A stretch of 20,337 bases of DNA from Anaerolineae bacterium (GCA_016929205.1 JAFGJF010000392.1:1-20337), one strand, 5' to 3'; shown: positions 7,309-14,951, counted from the first letter of the stretch. A program made the numbers and translations. The notes: generated from the sequence alone by a model not told the origin.

Positions 7309-9383
7309 TGAACAGCGCGAGCGGGATTCGGATCCTGATCATTGATGACGAGGCGCTTATTCGACGTACTTTGGCCGATTATTTGTTTGAACGTGGCTAT
7401 GAAACGGCCATAGCAGCTGATGGTATGGAAGGACTTGTACAAGCTCGCAACGAGCGATTCGACATTGTTCTGGTCGATTTACGCATGCCGCATATGGATG
7501 GCTTGGAGGTGATCGACGCACTTGAAATCGAGCAGCCTGGGTTACCGGTTGTGGTGGTTTCCGGAACAGGTGTCCTCTCTGATGCCGTTGAGGCAATGCG
7601 TCGGGGTGCTGCCGATTACGTAAGCAAGCCCATTCGAGATATGAATGAAATCGCCGTTGTTATCGACCGCGTGCTGGAAAAGACCCGTTTGATTGCTGAA
7701 CGCGATCGGTATCAACGCGAGTTAGAACAACTCAATCGTTCGTTGGAAGCTGAGGTCGCTCGCCGTACTGCTGATCTGAAACAAGCTAACGTTCAACTGG
7801 AACATTTGCTCGCTCAGATCCAGGAACAAGCGCGGCGCGTGCAACGCATCATCAACACTGTGCCCGAAGGTGTGATTTTGCTGGATGCCGATAGACGAGT
7901 CGTGTTGACGAACCCAGTGGCTGAAAGCGACTTGGCGGTTTTGACCGGCACGCAGGCAAAGGCGAGCCAGCCACGAGATTTGTCTATACCAGATCGTGCA
8001 CATTCTGGACGCCTGGTCCGCACCCAGATTGGCCAAGTTTTGAGCTATCTGGGCGACCGTTCATTGGTGGAACTGCTGTCTCCGCCTCCGGAAGGTCTGT
8101 GGCACAAAGTCTCACAAGGCGATCAACGGTATGAGGTTATCGCTCGGCCCATCAGAGCCAGCTCTTGTCCCGATGAGTGGGTGCTGGTTACCCGCGATGT
8201 GACCCAGGAACGGGCGATTCAGCGACAGATGTGGCAACAGGAGCGATTGGCTGTTGTCGGGCAATTGGCCGCAGGTGTGGCTCACGACTTTAACAATCAT
8301 TTGACCGCCATCACCGGCTATGCCGAATTGCTGTGGAGGGAACTGGACAACGATGCTAGATGCGAAGATGTGCAAGAGATTCTCAAAGCCGCCAAGCGTT
8401 CTGCAGAGCTAACTCGCCAGTTGCTGGTTTTCAGCCGCAAGCAAGTGATCCAGCCCGTCGTATTGAACCTTAATGACCTGATCAGCGATATGCAAAAGAT
8501 GCTGCAGCGCCTGATTGGCGAGAATATTGACCTGGTACCGGTTCTCGATCCAAAGTTGGGTCAAGTTGAAGCAGATCGGGGACAGATTGAACAAGTCGTT
8601 ATGAATCTGGTCGTCAATGCGCGTGATGCTATGCCCACCGGTGGCAAACTGATCATCGAGACGGCGAATGTAGAACGCGACGACGTCGACACACGTGCAG
8701 ATATGGTTCCCGGTTCCTATGTGATGTTGTCCGTGCGCGATACGGGCATTGGCATGGATCAAGAGACCCAATCTCACCTGTTTGAGCCGTTTTTTACAAC
8801 CAAGGAACGAGGCAAGGGTACCGGGCTGGGGTTGGCTACCGTCTATGGCATTGTGAGACAGAGTGCGGGATATATCTGGTTTGATAGCAAACTTGGCAAG
8901 GGAACTATATTCAAGGTGTGTTTGCCGCGCGTGTTCCAACTTGTCGAAAGAAGGCTCCAGGATTCGGACCCACTTGAGGCCTTTCAAGGTTCAGAAACGA
9001 TTATGCTGGTAGAAGATGACAGCGCCGTTCGCAGTTTGGCCCGACGGATTTTGCAGCAACGTGGATACACTATCCTTGAAGCGGGTGACACCGATGAAGC
9101 ATTGGCACGCTGCAATGACTATGGCGAGATCATTCACCTGGTGATCACCGATGTAGTGATGCCCGGCAAATTGAGCGGTCGCGAGATGGCTGAGCGAATC
9201 GTTGCCGTACGGTCGGAACGAGATCAAACTGCGCCGATGGTACTTTATATGTCGGGCTATACCGATGATGCGATCGCCCAATATGGCGTGCTTGATCCAG
9301 ACGTGAACTTTATACAAAAACCATTTACGGCAACAGCTTTGGCACGCAAAGTCCGTGAGGTACTGGATTCAGCAGCGATGTGA
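7308..9383 (+). CDS. Hybrid histidine kinase, REC - PAS - HisKA - HATPase_c - REC
   Basis: 691 aa from ATG 7308, which overlaps the upstream stop (TGATG); a TTG one codon earlier is the only alternative. Order: receiver 1 (1-125, D57 in VDLRMPHMDG, KPIRDM), a long coiled coil (130-185), a PAS-like domain (about 185-305), a DHp domain of normal length with His326 (VAHDFNNHLT), and an ATPase domain (N box NLVVNARDAM, G1 RDTGIGMD, F box LFEPFFTTKERG, G2 KGTGLGLATVYGI). It ends with receiver 2 (about 563-691, D615 in TDVVMPGK, QKPF). No TM segments, so it is cytosolic. The N-terminal receiver suggests that it takes phosphate or an allosteric signal from the upstream membrane kinases; the C-terminal receiver would pass it on. 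Neither an Hpt domain nor a DNA-binding partner is in view. Confidence 0.93.
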   Translation: MNSASGIRILIIDDEALIRRTLADYLFERGYETAIAADGMEGLVQARNERFDIVLVDLRMPHMDGLEVIDALEIEQPGLPVVVVSGTGVLSDAVEAMRRGAADYVSKPIRDMNEIAVVIDRVLEKTRLIAERDRYQRELEQLNRSLEAEVARRTADLKQANVQLEHLLAQIQEQARRVQRIINTVPEGVILLDADRRVVLTNPVAESDLAVLTGTQAKASQPRDLSIPDRAHSGRLVRTQIGQVLSYLGDRSLVELLSPPPEGLWHKVSQGDQRYEVIARPIRASSCPDEWVLVTRDVTQERAIQRQMWQQERLAVVGQLAAGVAHDFNNHLTAITGYAELLWRELDNDARCEDVQEILKAAKRSAELTRQLLVFSRKQVIQPVVLNLNDLISDMQKMLQRLIGENIDLVPVLDPKLGQVEADRGQIEQVVMNLVVNARDAMPTGGKLIIETANVERDDVDTRADMVPGSYVMLSVRDTGIGMDQETQSHLFEPFFTTKERGKGTGLGLATVYGIVRQSAGYIWFDSKLGKGTIFKVCLPRVFQLVERRLQDSDPLEAFQGSETIMLVEDDSAVRSLARRILQQRGYTILEAGDTDEALARCNDYGEIIHLVITDVVMPGKLSGREMAERIVAVRSERDQTAPMVLYMSGYTDDAIAQYGVLDPDVNFIQKPFTATALARKVREVLDSAAM

Positions 9384-9444
9384 CGCGTCTTGTCACACAA
9401 GGTGTTGTATGGATGTGAGCAACGCGCGATGCGTTCGGCGCAAC

Positions 9445-9473
9445 TTGTCGCTTGTGCCAGGGCGTGTTATAAT
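9445..9473 (+). promoter_or_regulatory. Promoter of the nucleotidyltransferase-phosphoglucomutase gene
   Basis: TTGTCG (9445-9450), a 17-base spacer and a consensus TATAAT (9468-9473) preceded by TGT (extended -10). This places transcription start about 40 bases upstream of the ATG and separates the gene from the kinase operon. The rest of 9384-9523 shows no convincing terminator. Confidence 0.65.
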
Positions 9474-9523
9474 CGATTACCTCTAGATTCTTGCGATCCG
9501 CGAAATCATAGAAAGGGCGATGG

Positions 9524-11752
9524 ATGGCGACGGTCAAGCATTTTCCCGATCCCGAGGAGAGAGAACCGGTCAGGGCAATCGTTCTTGCCGCCGGGCCTGC
9601 CAGTCTTTCCGGAGATGACGTACCCCTGGTTTTGCACCCGTTAGGCGGCAAGGCGATCATTGATTACGTGATCGAAAACGCCCTTCATTTTGTCCCAATT
9701 GAGGACATGTACATTGTTGTTGGCGATCGACACGACAAGATTCAACAGCGTCTCGATCGCGTTTTTGGCTCGGGCTTTAACTATGTTGTTCAGAGTGAGA
9801 CCAAAGGGACCGCTGATGCGGTTCGCCAGACCGAGCCACACTTGGGCGATTTCAGAGGCGACATTATCATTCTCTATGGCGATACGCCTCTTTTTCGTGC
9901 TTCTTCGCTTCGTGGCCTGCTGAATCGGCATCGCCTCAAGAATGCCGCTTTGACTTTGCTTACGGCTGTTGTCACGCACCCTCTGCCTTACGGCCGGATC
10001 ATCCGTGACCAGGATGGACGTCTGATCGACATCATCGAGGTTGATGATGCTTCTCCAGATGTGCTCGAGATTATGGAGTTGAACGTGGGCGCTTATGTGG
10101 CACATGCAGATGTGCTTTACCCAATGCTGAAACGGCTGCCACCTTCGCCGGTGGACGGCGAATATCGTCTGACGGACTGTGCCCACGCGCTGATACGCAC
10201 GCGCAGCTATGTTGAGAGTTACCGGATCTATGATGAAGGTGAAATCCAGGGCGTGAATACACCGCAAGATCTGGCCCGAGCCGAGTTCATTCTGCAAAAG
10301 CGCTTCTTTCGCCCCAGGCGCGTTGAAGAAGAAAGCTTGATTCGTTTTGGTACCGGCGGCTGGCGGGCGGTTATTTCGGAAGGATTCACCATGCATAACG
10401 TGCGACGCTTGTCGCAGGCATTGGCGAATGACATTATCCGCGCAAGAAAAGAGACCAGGGGTGTCGTCATTGGATATGACCGGCGTTTTCTCTCCGATCG
10501 GGCGGCTGAGGTGTCGGCCGAGGTCTTTGCGGGCAACAACATTCCCGTCGTAGTGACGTCCGAAGATGCGCCCACACCTTTGATCAATTTTGCGACCGAG
10601 ATTGAGCGCGCTGCATTTGGCCTGGCGTTCACTGCCAGCCACAATCCGCCCGAGTATAATGGTCTCAAAGTATTTCATACAGATGGTTCGCTGCTGTTGA
10701 CAGAGGAGACGGAGGCAATTGAGGCCGAAGCCAACGCGCTGACCAGGGACGATATTGCCAAACTTGACTTTGACCTGGCCATAGAAGCGGGCATTGTATG
10801 TCACCGAGATTATACAAACCAGTATGTCGATTCGATTGAAGCACAAGTAGATATGGATGCCATCCGCAAGGCCGGTTTGCGGGTCATTGTCGACCCAATG
10901 TATGGTGTGGGAGAGGTGGCGCTAAACATGGTACTCACCGAGGCGCGCTGCCGGGTGCGAATCATCCACGAGCATCACAATCCGCTTTTTGGCGGCAGAT
11001 CGCCTGCTCCAAGTATGGACGCACTGCACATATTGAGCGCACACATCAAAGATGGGGATTATGATTTGGGATTGGCGACAGATGGCGATGCGGATCGGAT
11101 CGCGATTCTTGACGAGCACGGTGAATACGTTCCGATGAATGACATCTTGTTGTTGATCTATGATTATCTGCACCGCGTGCGAGGCAGTGCTGGCGGTGTC
11201 GTGCGCAATGTAGCTACGACACACTTGTTGGATCGCTTGGCGGCCAGCTTTGGAGAGAACTGTATCGAAGTGCCGGTTGGGTTCAAATATATTGCCAAGG
11301 GCATGATTGACACAGATGCCCTCATCGGGGGTGAAAGCAGCGGCGGATTGACCATTCGTGGTCACATTTTGGGCAAAGATGGCATCTTGGCAGCGGCGCT
11401 GCTTACTGAAATGATAGCGCGAACCCGGAAAAAGATATCCGAACTGCGACAACAGGTATACGATCTGATCGGGCGGCTTTACGTGATCGAAGAGAACGTG
11501 CCGGCGACGCCCGAAATGAAAATCATTGTCCCGCGAAAGCTGCACGAGACTGAGGTCACGCACATTGGGGACTGTGTCGTGCAGCGCGTTTCGCATATGG
11601 ACGGGTTCAAGTTTTACCTGGATAACGACAATTGGTTGATGCTTCGTTTTTCAGGCACCGAAACATTGCTGCGCATTTTTGCCGAAGCAGATACGCAGCA
11701 AAAAGCGCAAGCGTTGGTGGATTGGGGCAAAGAACTGGTCGGCGTTCACTGA
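9524..11752 (+). CDS. Fusion of degenerate GlmU-like nucleotidyltransferase and phosphoglucomutase/phosphomannomutase
   Basis: 742 aa, ATG 9524 behind GAAAGGG. Residues 15-260 are a sugar-1-phosphate nucleotidyltransferase fold closest in feel to the GlmU pyrophosphorylase domain: LAAG (21-24), VLHPL, GTADAV, YGDTPL with metal Asp120, YGRI, DGEYRLTD, and GVN with metal Asn245. The signature GXGTRM and following PK are replaced by PASLS and PL, so the phosphate-binding Arg and Lys positions read Leu28 and Leu35. Residues 272-742 are a complete alpha-D-phosphohexomutase: FGTGGWRA, catalytic Ser372 in TASHNP, metal loop DGDADR (520-525), sugar loop GGESSGG (602-608), and phosphate loop RFSGTE (708-713). 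GGESSGG and RGHILGKDG favour glucose-1-phosphate/glucose-6-phosphate interconversion. The mutase half is expected to be active; the transferase half may bind nucleotide-sugar or be regulatory. Confidence 0.9.
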   Translation: MATVKHFPDPEEREPVRAIVLAAGPASLSGDDVPLVLHPLGGKAIIDYVIENALHFVPIEDMYIVVGDRHDKIQQRLDRVFGSGFNYVVQSETKGTADAVRQTEPHLGDFRGDIIILYGDTPLFRASSLRGLLNRHRLKNAALTLLTAVVTHPLPYGRIIRDQDGRLIDIIEVDDASPDVLEIMELNVGAYVAHADVLYPMLKRLPPSPVDGEYRLTDCAHALIRTRSYVESYRIYDEGEIQGVNTPQDLARAEFILQKRFFRPRRVEEESLIRFGTGGWRAVISEGFTMHNVRRLSQALANDIIRARKETRGVVIGYDRRFLSDRAAEVSAEVFAGNNIPVVVTSEDAPTPLINFATEIERAAFGLAFTASHNPPEYNGLKVFHTDGSLLLTEETEAIEAEANALTRDDIAKLDFDLAIEAGIVCHRDYTNQYVDSIEAQVDMDAIRKAGLRVIVDPMYGVGEVALNMVLTEARCRVRIIHEHHNPLFGGRSPAPSMDALHILSAHIKDGDYDLGLATDGDADRIAILDEHGEYVPMNDILLLIYDYLHRVRGSAGGVVRNVATTHLLDRLAASFGENCIEVPVGFKYIAKGMIDTDALIGGESSGGLTIRGHILGKDGILAAALLTEMIARTRKKISELRQQVYDLIGRLYVIEENVPATPEMKIIVPRKLHETEVTHIGDCVVQRVSHMDGFKFYLDNDNWLMLRFSGTETLLRIFAEADTQQKAQALVDWGKELVGVH

Positions 11753-11783
11753 CTAGCACTGTTTATAGATCGTGATAGAAACG

Positions 11784-11811
11784 ATGCGACGCGCCACGTG
11801 GCGCGTCGCAT
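11784..11811 (+). terminator. Perfect 28-base palindrome followed by T-rich tract (intrinsic terminator)
   Basis: Each 14-base half (ATGCGACGCGCCAC) is the exact reverse complement of the other, with no spacer. TTTGGTTTTTC follows on the plus strand. It lies between two convergent genes; on the minus side the following bases are only weakly T-rich (CGTTTCTATC), so termination of the oxidoreductase gene here is possible but less clear. Confidence 0.8.
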
Positions 11812-11860
11812 TTGGTTTTTCAAGGTCAAACCGAGCGATCTGTGTTTCGCGCTCGAATCG

Positions 11861-13000
11861 CTACGTAATGTGATTGGGATCGGTGATGCGCTGGTCTGTG
11901 ACGTTTTTGTCCCGGGATGTTGCTTTTTTCTCCTCGATAAAGGCGTCGTATTCAGCACGGTCCACCGGCAAGGTCACGAGTTTGTGCTTGTGCCCGGAAA
12001 GCAACATAGCATTGGCAAGCTCTAGGCTGTAAATGGCATCGTGTCCTGGCGAGATCAAGTCCTCGCCTTTAATAATGGCGTTGGCAACATTGCGCACGAT
12101 GGCGGCATGGCCGCGTTCTCGTTCCTGTAATTCAACATCGATCAGTTCTACCTCGGGGCGTCCCCACATCTGATCGGTACCGTTGGAAAATGCCTTGACG
12201 CCAGGGCGTACTTGCCAAAAGCGTAACCCTTGATCGTCGATGACGAGTTTTCCCTTTTCGCCGCACAACTCGAGCCGTTTGCCGGTTGGCACTTCGTTCA
12301 CGCTTTCCAGCAGGTATCCAGTGGCGCCGTTTTCGTATTCGAGCAGGGCTGCGGCCTCATCCTCGACCTCAATCTCGTGCTGCCGGGTATTGACCTGGGC
12401 GATCACGCTGGATGGCATGCCGGCCAGCCAGGTAAAGATGTCCATTCCGTGTGGGGCCTGGTTGAGCAATACACCGCCGCCCTCACCTTTCCACGTTGCA
12501 CGCCAGCCTGCCGAGTTATAGTAGGCCTGGCTGCGAAAGTGCGAATCGACCAACAAGGTGCGATACAGTTCACCCAGGTGGCCTTCCCGTACCAGTTTTT
12601 TGGCTGCCTGATGGATGGGGGTGGCTCTTTCCTGGAACATCACCGCAAAGATGGCGCCCGTTTCTCTTGCGGTTTCGATCATCGCTTCTGCGCCAGATAC
12701 CGTAACGGCGATTGGTTTTTCGCTGATTACGTGAATACCACGGCGCATCGTGTCAATGGCAATGGGTGGGTGAAAGTAGTGGGGCGTGGCGATAATGATC
12801 GCATCGACCAGGCCGCTGTCGAGCAGGTCCGCGTGATTGTCGAATCCGGCAACCTCGTAATTGTCCATTGCCGCTTGCAGCGCGTCTGGGGATATGTCAC
12901 AAACAGCAGTTAATCGGACTTGGGAGATTTTGGGCATATTGCGCGCGTGGCCGTTGCCCATGCCGCCCACACCGACGATGCCAAAACGTACGATATCCAA
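11861..13000 (-). CDS. Gfo/Idh/MocA family NAD(P)-dependent oxidoreductase
   Basis: 379 aa. The start is read as TTG at 13000 (M-DIVRFGIVG) because AAGGAGG lies five bases upstream and the Rossmann strand begins at once; the open frame continues upstream without conserved sequence. The GVGGMG dinucleotide loop is at 10-15, EKP at 94-96 carries the usual catalytic-site Lys95, and H184 in NQAPHGMD matches the family's active-site His. The C-terminal half is the typical alpha/beta substrate-binding domain. The family oxidises or reduces sugars, inositols and related polyols, or acts on amino-sugars; the substrate cannot be deduced here. About 25 residues at the C-terminus are charged and non-conserved. 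It has its own promoter directly after the archease stop, so it need not be co-transcribed with it. Confidence 0.92.
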   Translation of the reverse strand: MDIVRFGIVGVGGMGNGHARNMPKISQVRLTAVCDISPDALQAAMDNYEVAGFDNHADLLDSGLVDAIIIATPHYFHPPIAIDTMRRGIHVISEKPIAVTVSGAEAMIETARETGAIFAVMFQERATPIHQAAKKLVREGHLGELYRTLLVDSHFRSQAYYNSAGWRATWKGEGGGVLLNQAPHGMDIFTWLAGMPSSVIAQVNTRQHEIEVEDEAAALLEYENGATGYLLESVNEVPTGKRLELCGEKGKLVIDDQGLRFWQVRPGVKAFSNGTDQMWGRPEVELIDVELQERERGHAAIVRNVANAIIKGEDLISPGHDAIYSLELANAMLLSGHKHKLVTLPVDRAEYDAFIEEKKATSRDKNVTDQRITDPNHIT

Positions 13001-13005
13001 AATAA

Positions 13006-13012
13006 CCTCCTT
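13006..13012 (-). promoter_or_regulatory. Shine-Dalgarno site that fixes a TTG start
   Basis: AAGGAGG on the minus strand ends five bases before TTG at 13000. It is the strongest ribosome binding site in the window and decides against upstream in-frame starts. Confidence 0.8.
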
Positions 13013-13046
13013 GTACTGGGGGATGTATGAACCGAGTTTCGTGTTG

Positions 13047-13076
13047 AGTATATACCACAAGATGCATTTGAGTCAA
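13047..13076 (-). promoter_or_regulatory. Promoter of the Gfo/Idh/MocA gene
   Basis: Minus strand TTGACT (13071-13076), then TGG-TATATA (13049-13054, 16-base spacer) or TATACT (13047-13052, 18-base spacer). It begins two bases after the archease stop codon. Confidence 0.6.
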
Positions 13077-13077
13077 A

Positions 13078-13503
13078 CTAGAGATCGATTACACACTGGA
13101 CAATGTATTGGCCTTGTTCCTGGCGATAGGCCAGGCCTGAGTAGGTGGCCGCTTTGACCTCGCTGTGTATCGTGTGACGTCGCGAATCCAGCGTTTCACC
13201 GCAGGCGATGCCCTCCAGGATCCACCCCTGTTCGGCTTGTTCCAGGCGAGAGACGTGAACTTGGCAAAAGAGCGCGTCATAGATCTCGCGCTGGTACAAC
13301 AATTCGTTAAGCCATTCTACAAACAGAGAGGCCATATCTGGGGCTGTGCAGCGTTGAGTCCACTGCTGTTCGCACTTGACATTTGCCAGATCGGCCATTG
13401 CAGCCAGCATTGCTTGTGCGCCTTCACTGAATGCCTCTTGCGGGGTCCTGCCGATGCCACGGATCCCGAGGTCGGCTTGGTGGTCCAGGTATTCGTAGGG
13501 CAT
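13078..13503 (-). CDS. Archease family protein
   Basis: 141 aa from ATG 13503 with AAGGAAA upstream; the longer open frame to 13659 lacks conserved sequence and crosses the divergent promoter. Family marks are the N-terminal YEYLDHQADLGIRG with Asp-His (D7, H8) and D11, the central LFVEWLNELLY helix (about 61-70), the HSEVKAATYS stretch around H113-E115-K117, and the C-terminal Asp (VIDL). Length matches the ~140-residue archease family (MTH1598/TM1083). Archease is a small metal-binding protein that helps RtcB RNA ligase turn over by promoting its guanylylation. No rtcB lies in this window, so the partner must be elsewhere if present. Cytoplasmic. Confidence 0.9.
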   Translation of the reverse strand: MPYEYLDHQADLGIRGIGRTPQEAFSEGAQAMLAAMADLANVKCEQQWTQRCTAPDMASLFVEWLNELLYQREIYDALFCQVHVSRLEQAEQGWILEGIACGETLDSRRHTIHSEVKAATYSGLAYRQEQGQYIVQCVIDL

Positions 13504-13516
13504 AGTTGTTTCCTTG

Positions 13517-13544
13517 TTGGCATAATTTTCAAACGTGATATAAT
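13517..13544 (+). promoter_or_regulatory. Promoter of the membrane-anchored DUF2341-like gene
   Basis: TTGGCA (13517-13522), a 16-base spacer and TATAAT (13539-13544) with TGA before it (extended -10). AAAGAGG at 13568-13574 serves the ATG at 13581. Confidence 0.68.
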
Positions 13545-13570
13545 ATAGTATATCGGGAGAAAAAAAGCAA
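13542..13570 (-). promoter_or_regulatory. Promoter of the archease gene
   Basis: Minus strand TTGCTT (13565-13570), a 17-base spacer and TATATT (13542-13547). Its -10 overlaps the -10 of the plus-strand promoter by three bases, so the two promoters are mutually exclusive in space. Confidence 0.5.
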
Positions 13571-13580
13571 AGAGGCATGT

Positions 13581-14735
13581 ATGACGACAGATTTATCTCG
13601 GCCAGAGCAAGAACCATCTGGATCGCCAGCCGGTGAGTCAGATCAGCCAAGGCGTGCATTGACCAAAAATCAGCAGATGATCATCGTCGCGATGGGCATC
13701 GCGCTTGGGGGACTGTTGGTTGCTATCGTCCTCGTTTTGTGGTTTTCCGGGCAGCCGTCCGCACAGGTAGCGGGTATGTATGAAACGCCGGGCGATGTTT
13801 CGCCGACCCCGAGTGTTACGCCCACAAACACGCCGACGGCAACACCCGTATTGCCCCTTCTCGTCCCTGATGCTGTGCCCACTGCTGAGGGGCTGTATTG
13901 GCCTCCGGAGCCGCAGTTGCTCGAGACACCGAATGCGCCCAGCAACTTGTTGTGGTGGGATGCCGGGTATCTCTACCGGCGGCCTGTTTTGCTGGATGTG
14001 ATTGCTGCCAAGTCGCCTGCCGGGACCTGGGCGGAGGTACTTTTCAGCGGTCAAGGTGAGCTTCTTGAAGGGCGAACGTTGGGCAATGGAGATGATTTGC
14101 GCGTGGTCGTCTGGGATGGTGATCATTGGTGGGAAATTCCCCGTTCGGCAAGGCTGCGCCGCACGAAGCCGGGATGGGAGATCCTGTTTCAGATCCAGGA
14201 TCCGTCAATTGCGCGCCGTGGAGGATATTACCTCTATTTTGGCAATGCCTTTGCCAGCCCGCCTCCTATAGCTGGGGATGCGCCTGAATCTTCGCGGCTG
14301 TTGCTGGCGTTTGGCGAACGTGAAAGCGGCGAGTGGGGGCCGACCGTTCTTTGGAAGGCTGATACGACGGCCACGCAAACGATCGTTTCTCCTGATGGCA
14401 GAATTGTGGTTTCATGCCCGCCCGGGGGGCTCAGACACGATGTCCGTGTTCAATTGCGCACGGTGCCCTTTCAGGAAAGTACCAAGAATTGGCCCTTGCC
14501 TGAGTTCGAATTGCATGCCGATCCGCCTCCAGAGCCTCCCGGGTGGAGCAATGTCATTCGTTGGTCACCACCATTGCGCATTACCATCAATTGGGCCGGT
14601 TTGCCGGTTGACGTCCAGACCTTGAGAGATCGAACGCATTTTGAATACGATGTGGATCGAGGAACGTGGTATCGAATCCCGATCGAATTTGACGAGCGCC
14701 AGGGATTGCTTCGTATCACAACCGAACAGCCGTAG
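13581..14735 (+). CDS. Membrane-anchored extracytoplasmic protein with DUF2341-like domain
   Basis: 384 aa. A hydrophilic, Pro/Ser/Glu-rich cytoplasmic tail (1-30) ending in RRALTKNQQ leads into one TM helix (about 33-54) with positive charges on the inside, so the bulk is predicted outside the membrane. A Pro/Thr linker (about 74-100, containing TPTNTPTATP) leads to a domain at about 126-224 that reads like DUF2341: YRRPVLLDV near the start, GDDLRVVVWDG in the middle and a closing YYLYFGN. That domain is usually found in surface or envelope proteins of bacteria and archaea. Residues 260-384 form a second, beta-rich region rich in W and P that I do not recognise. First gene of a two-gene unit with the DUF951 gene. 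Function unknown; surface binding is a guess. Confidence 0.75.
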   Translation: MTTDLSRPEQEPSGSPAGESDQPRRALTKNQQMIIVAMGIALGGLLVAIVLVLWFSGQPSAQVAGMYETPGDVSPTPSVTPTNTPTATPVLPLLVPDAVPTAEGLYWPPEPQLLETPNAPSNLLWWDAGYLYRRPVLLDVIAAKSPAGTWAEVLFSGQGELLEGRTLGNGDDLRVVVWDGDHWWEIPRSARLRRTKPGWEILFQIQDPSIARRGGYYLYFGNAFASPPPIAGDAPESSRLLLAFGERESGEWGPTVLWKADTTATQTIVSPDGRIVVSCPPGGLRHDVRVQLRTVPFQESTKNWPLPEFELHADPPPEPPGWSNVIRWSPPLRITINWAGLPVDVQTLRDRTHFEYDVDRGTWYRIPIEFDERQGLLRITTEQP

Positions 14736-14739
14736 GAGG
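14734..14739 (+). promoter_or_regulatory. Shine-Dalgarno overlapping the upstream stop codon
   Basis: AGGAGG shares its first bases with the TAG stop (14733-14735) of the membrane protein and lies eight bases before the DUF951 ATG, which supports coupled translation of the two genes. Confidence 0.7.
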
Positions 14740-14747
14740 AGCAACTC

Positions 14748-14951
14748 ATGCCGATGAAACTCGCGGTCGGCGATGTGGTCCGTTTGCGAAAACAACATCC
14801 TTGTGGCGGGTTTGAGTGGAAGATTACGCGCATTGGAGCCGATATTGGCCTCCAATGCCAGTGCTGCGGGCGACGAATTATGGTCGCACGTTCCAAGATA
14901 GAGAAGCGCATCAAGTCAGTTAATGCCAACCCGCCTGGACAGCTCTTGTGA
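14748..14951 (+). CDS. DUF951 family protein
   Basis: 67 aa, the normal size for this family. Conserved features are GDVVRLRKQHPCG (8-20), the W24 to R28 stretch before GADI (30-33), a CxxC pair C37/C40 in LQCQCCGR, and a basic C-terminal helix (VARSKIEKRIK). HPCG with the later Cys pair could form a small zinc site; this is inferred. The family is known from Firmicutes and Chloroflexota and often lies near DNA or translation genes; its role is not established. The short downstream gap holds the htpG promoter. Confidence 0.88.
   Translation: MPMKLAVGDVVRLRKQHPCGGFEWKITRIGADIGLQCQCCGRRIMVARSKIEKRIKSVNANPPGQLL

Noticed and set aside
9384..9467. Short inverted repeats after the hybrid kinase (CTTGT/ACAAG and AACGC/GCGTT) as a terminator
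   Set aside because: Stems are only five bases and no T-run follows, so a terminator cannot be supported.
9641..10846. 401-codon open frame on the minus strand inside the nucleotidyltransferase-mutase fusion
   Set aside because: Antisense shadow; the plus frame carries all motifs of two known domains and the minus frame shows none.
12230..12913. 227-codon plus-strand open frame opposite the Gfo/Idh/MocA gene
   Set aside because: Shadow of a conserved minus-strand gene, with no promoter or ribosome binding site of its own.
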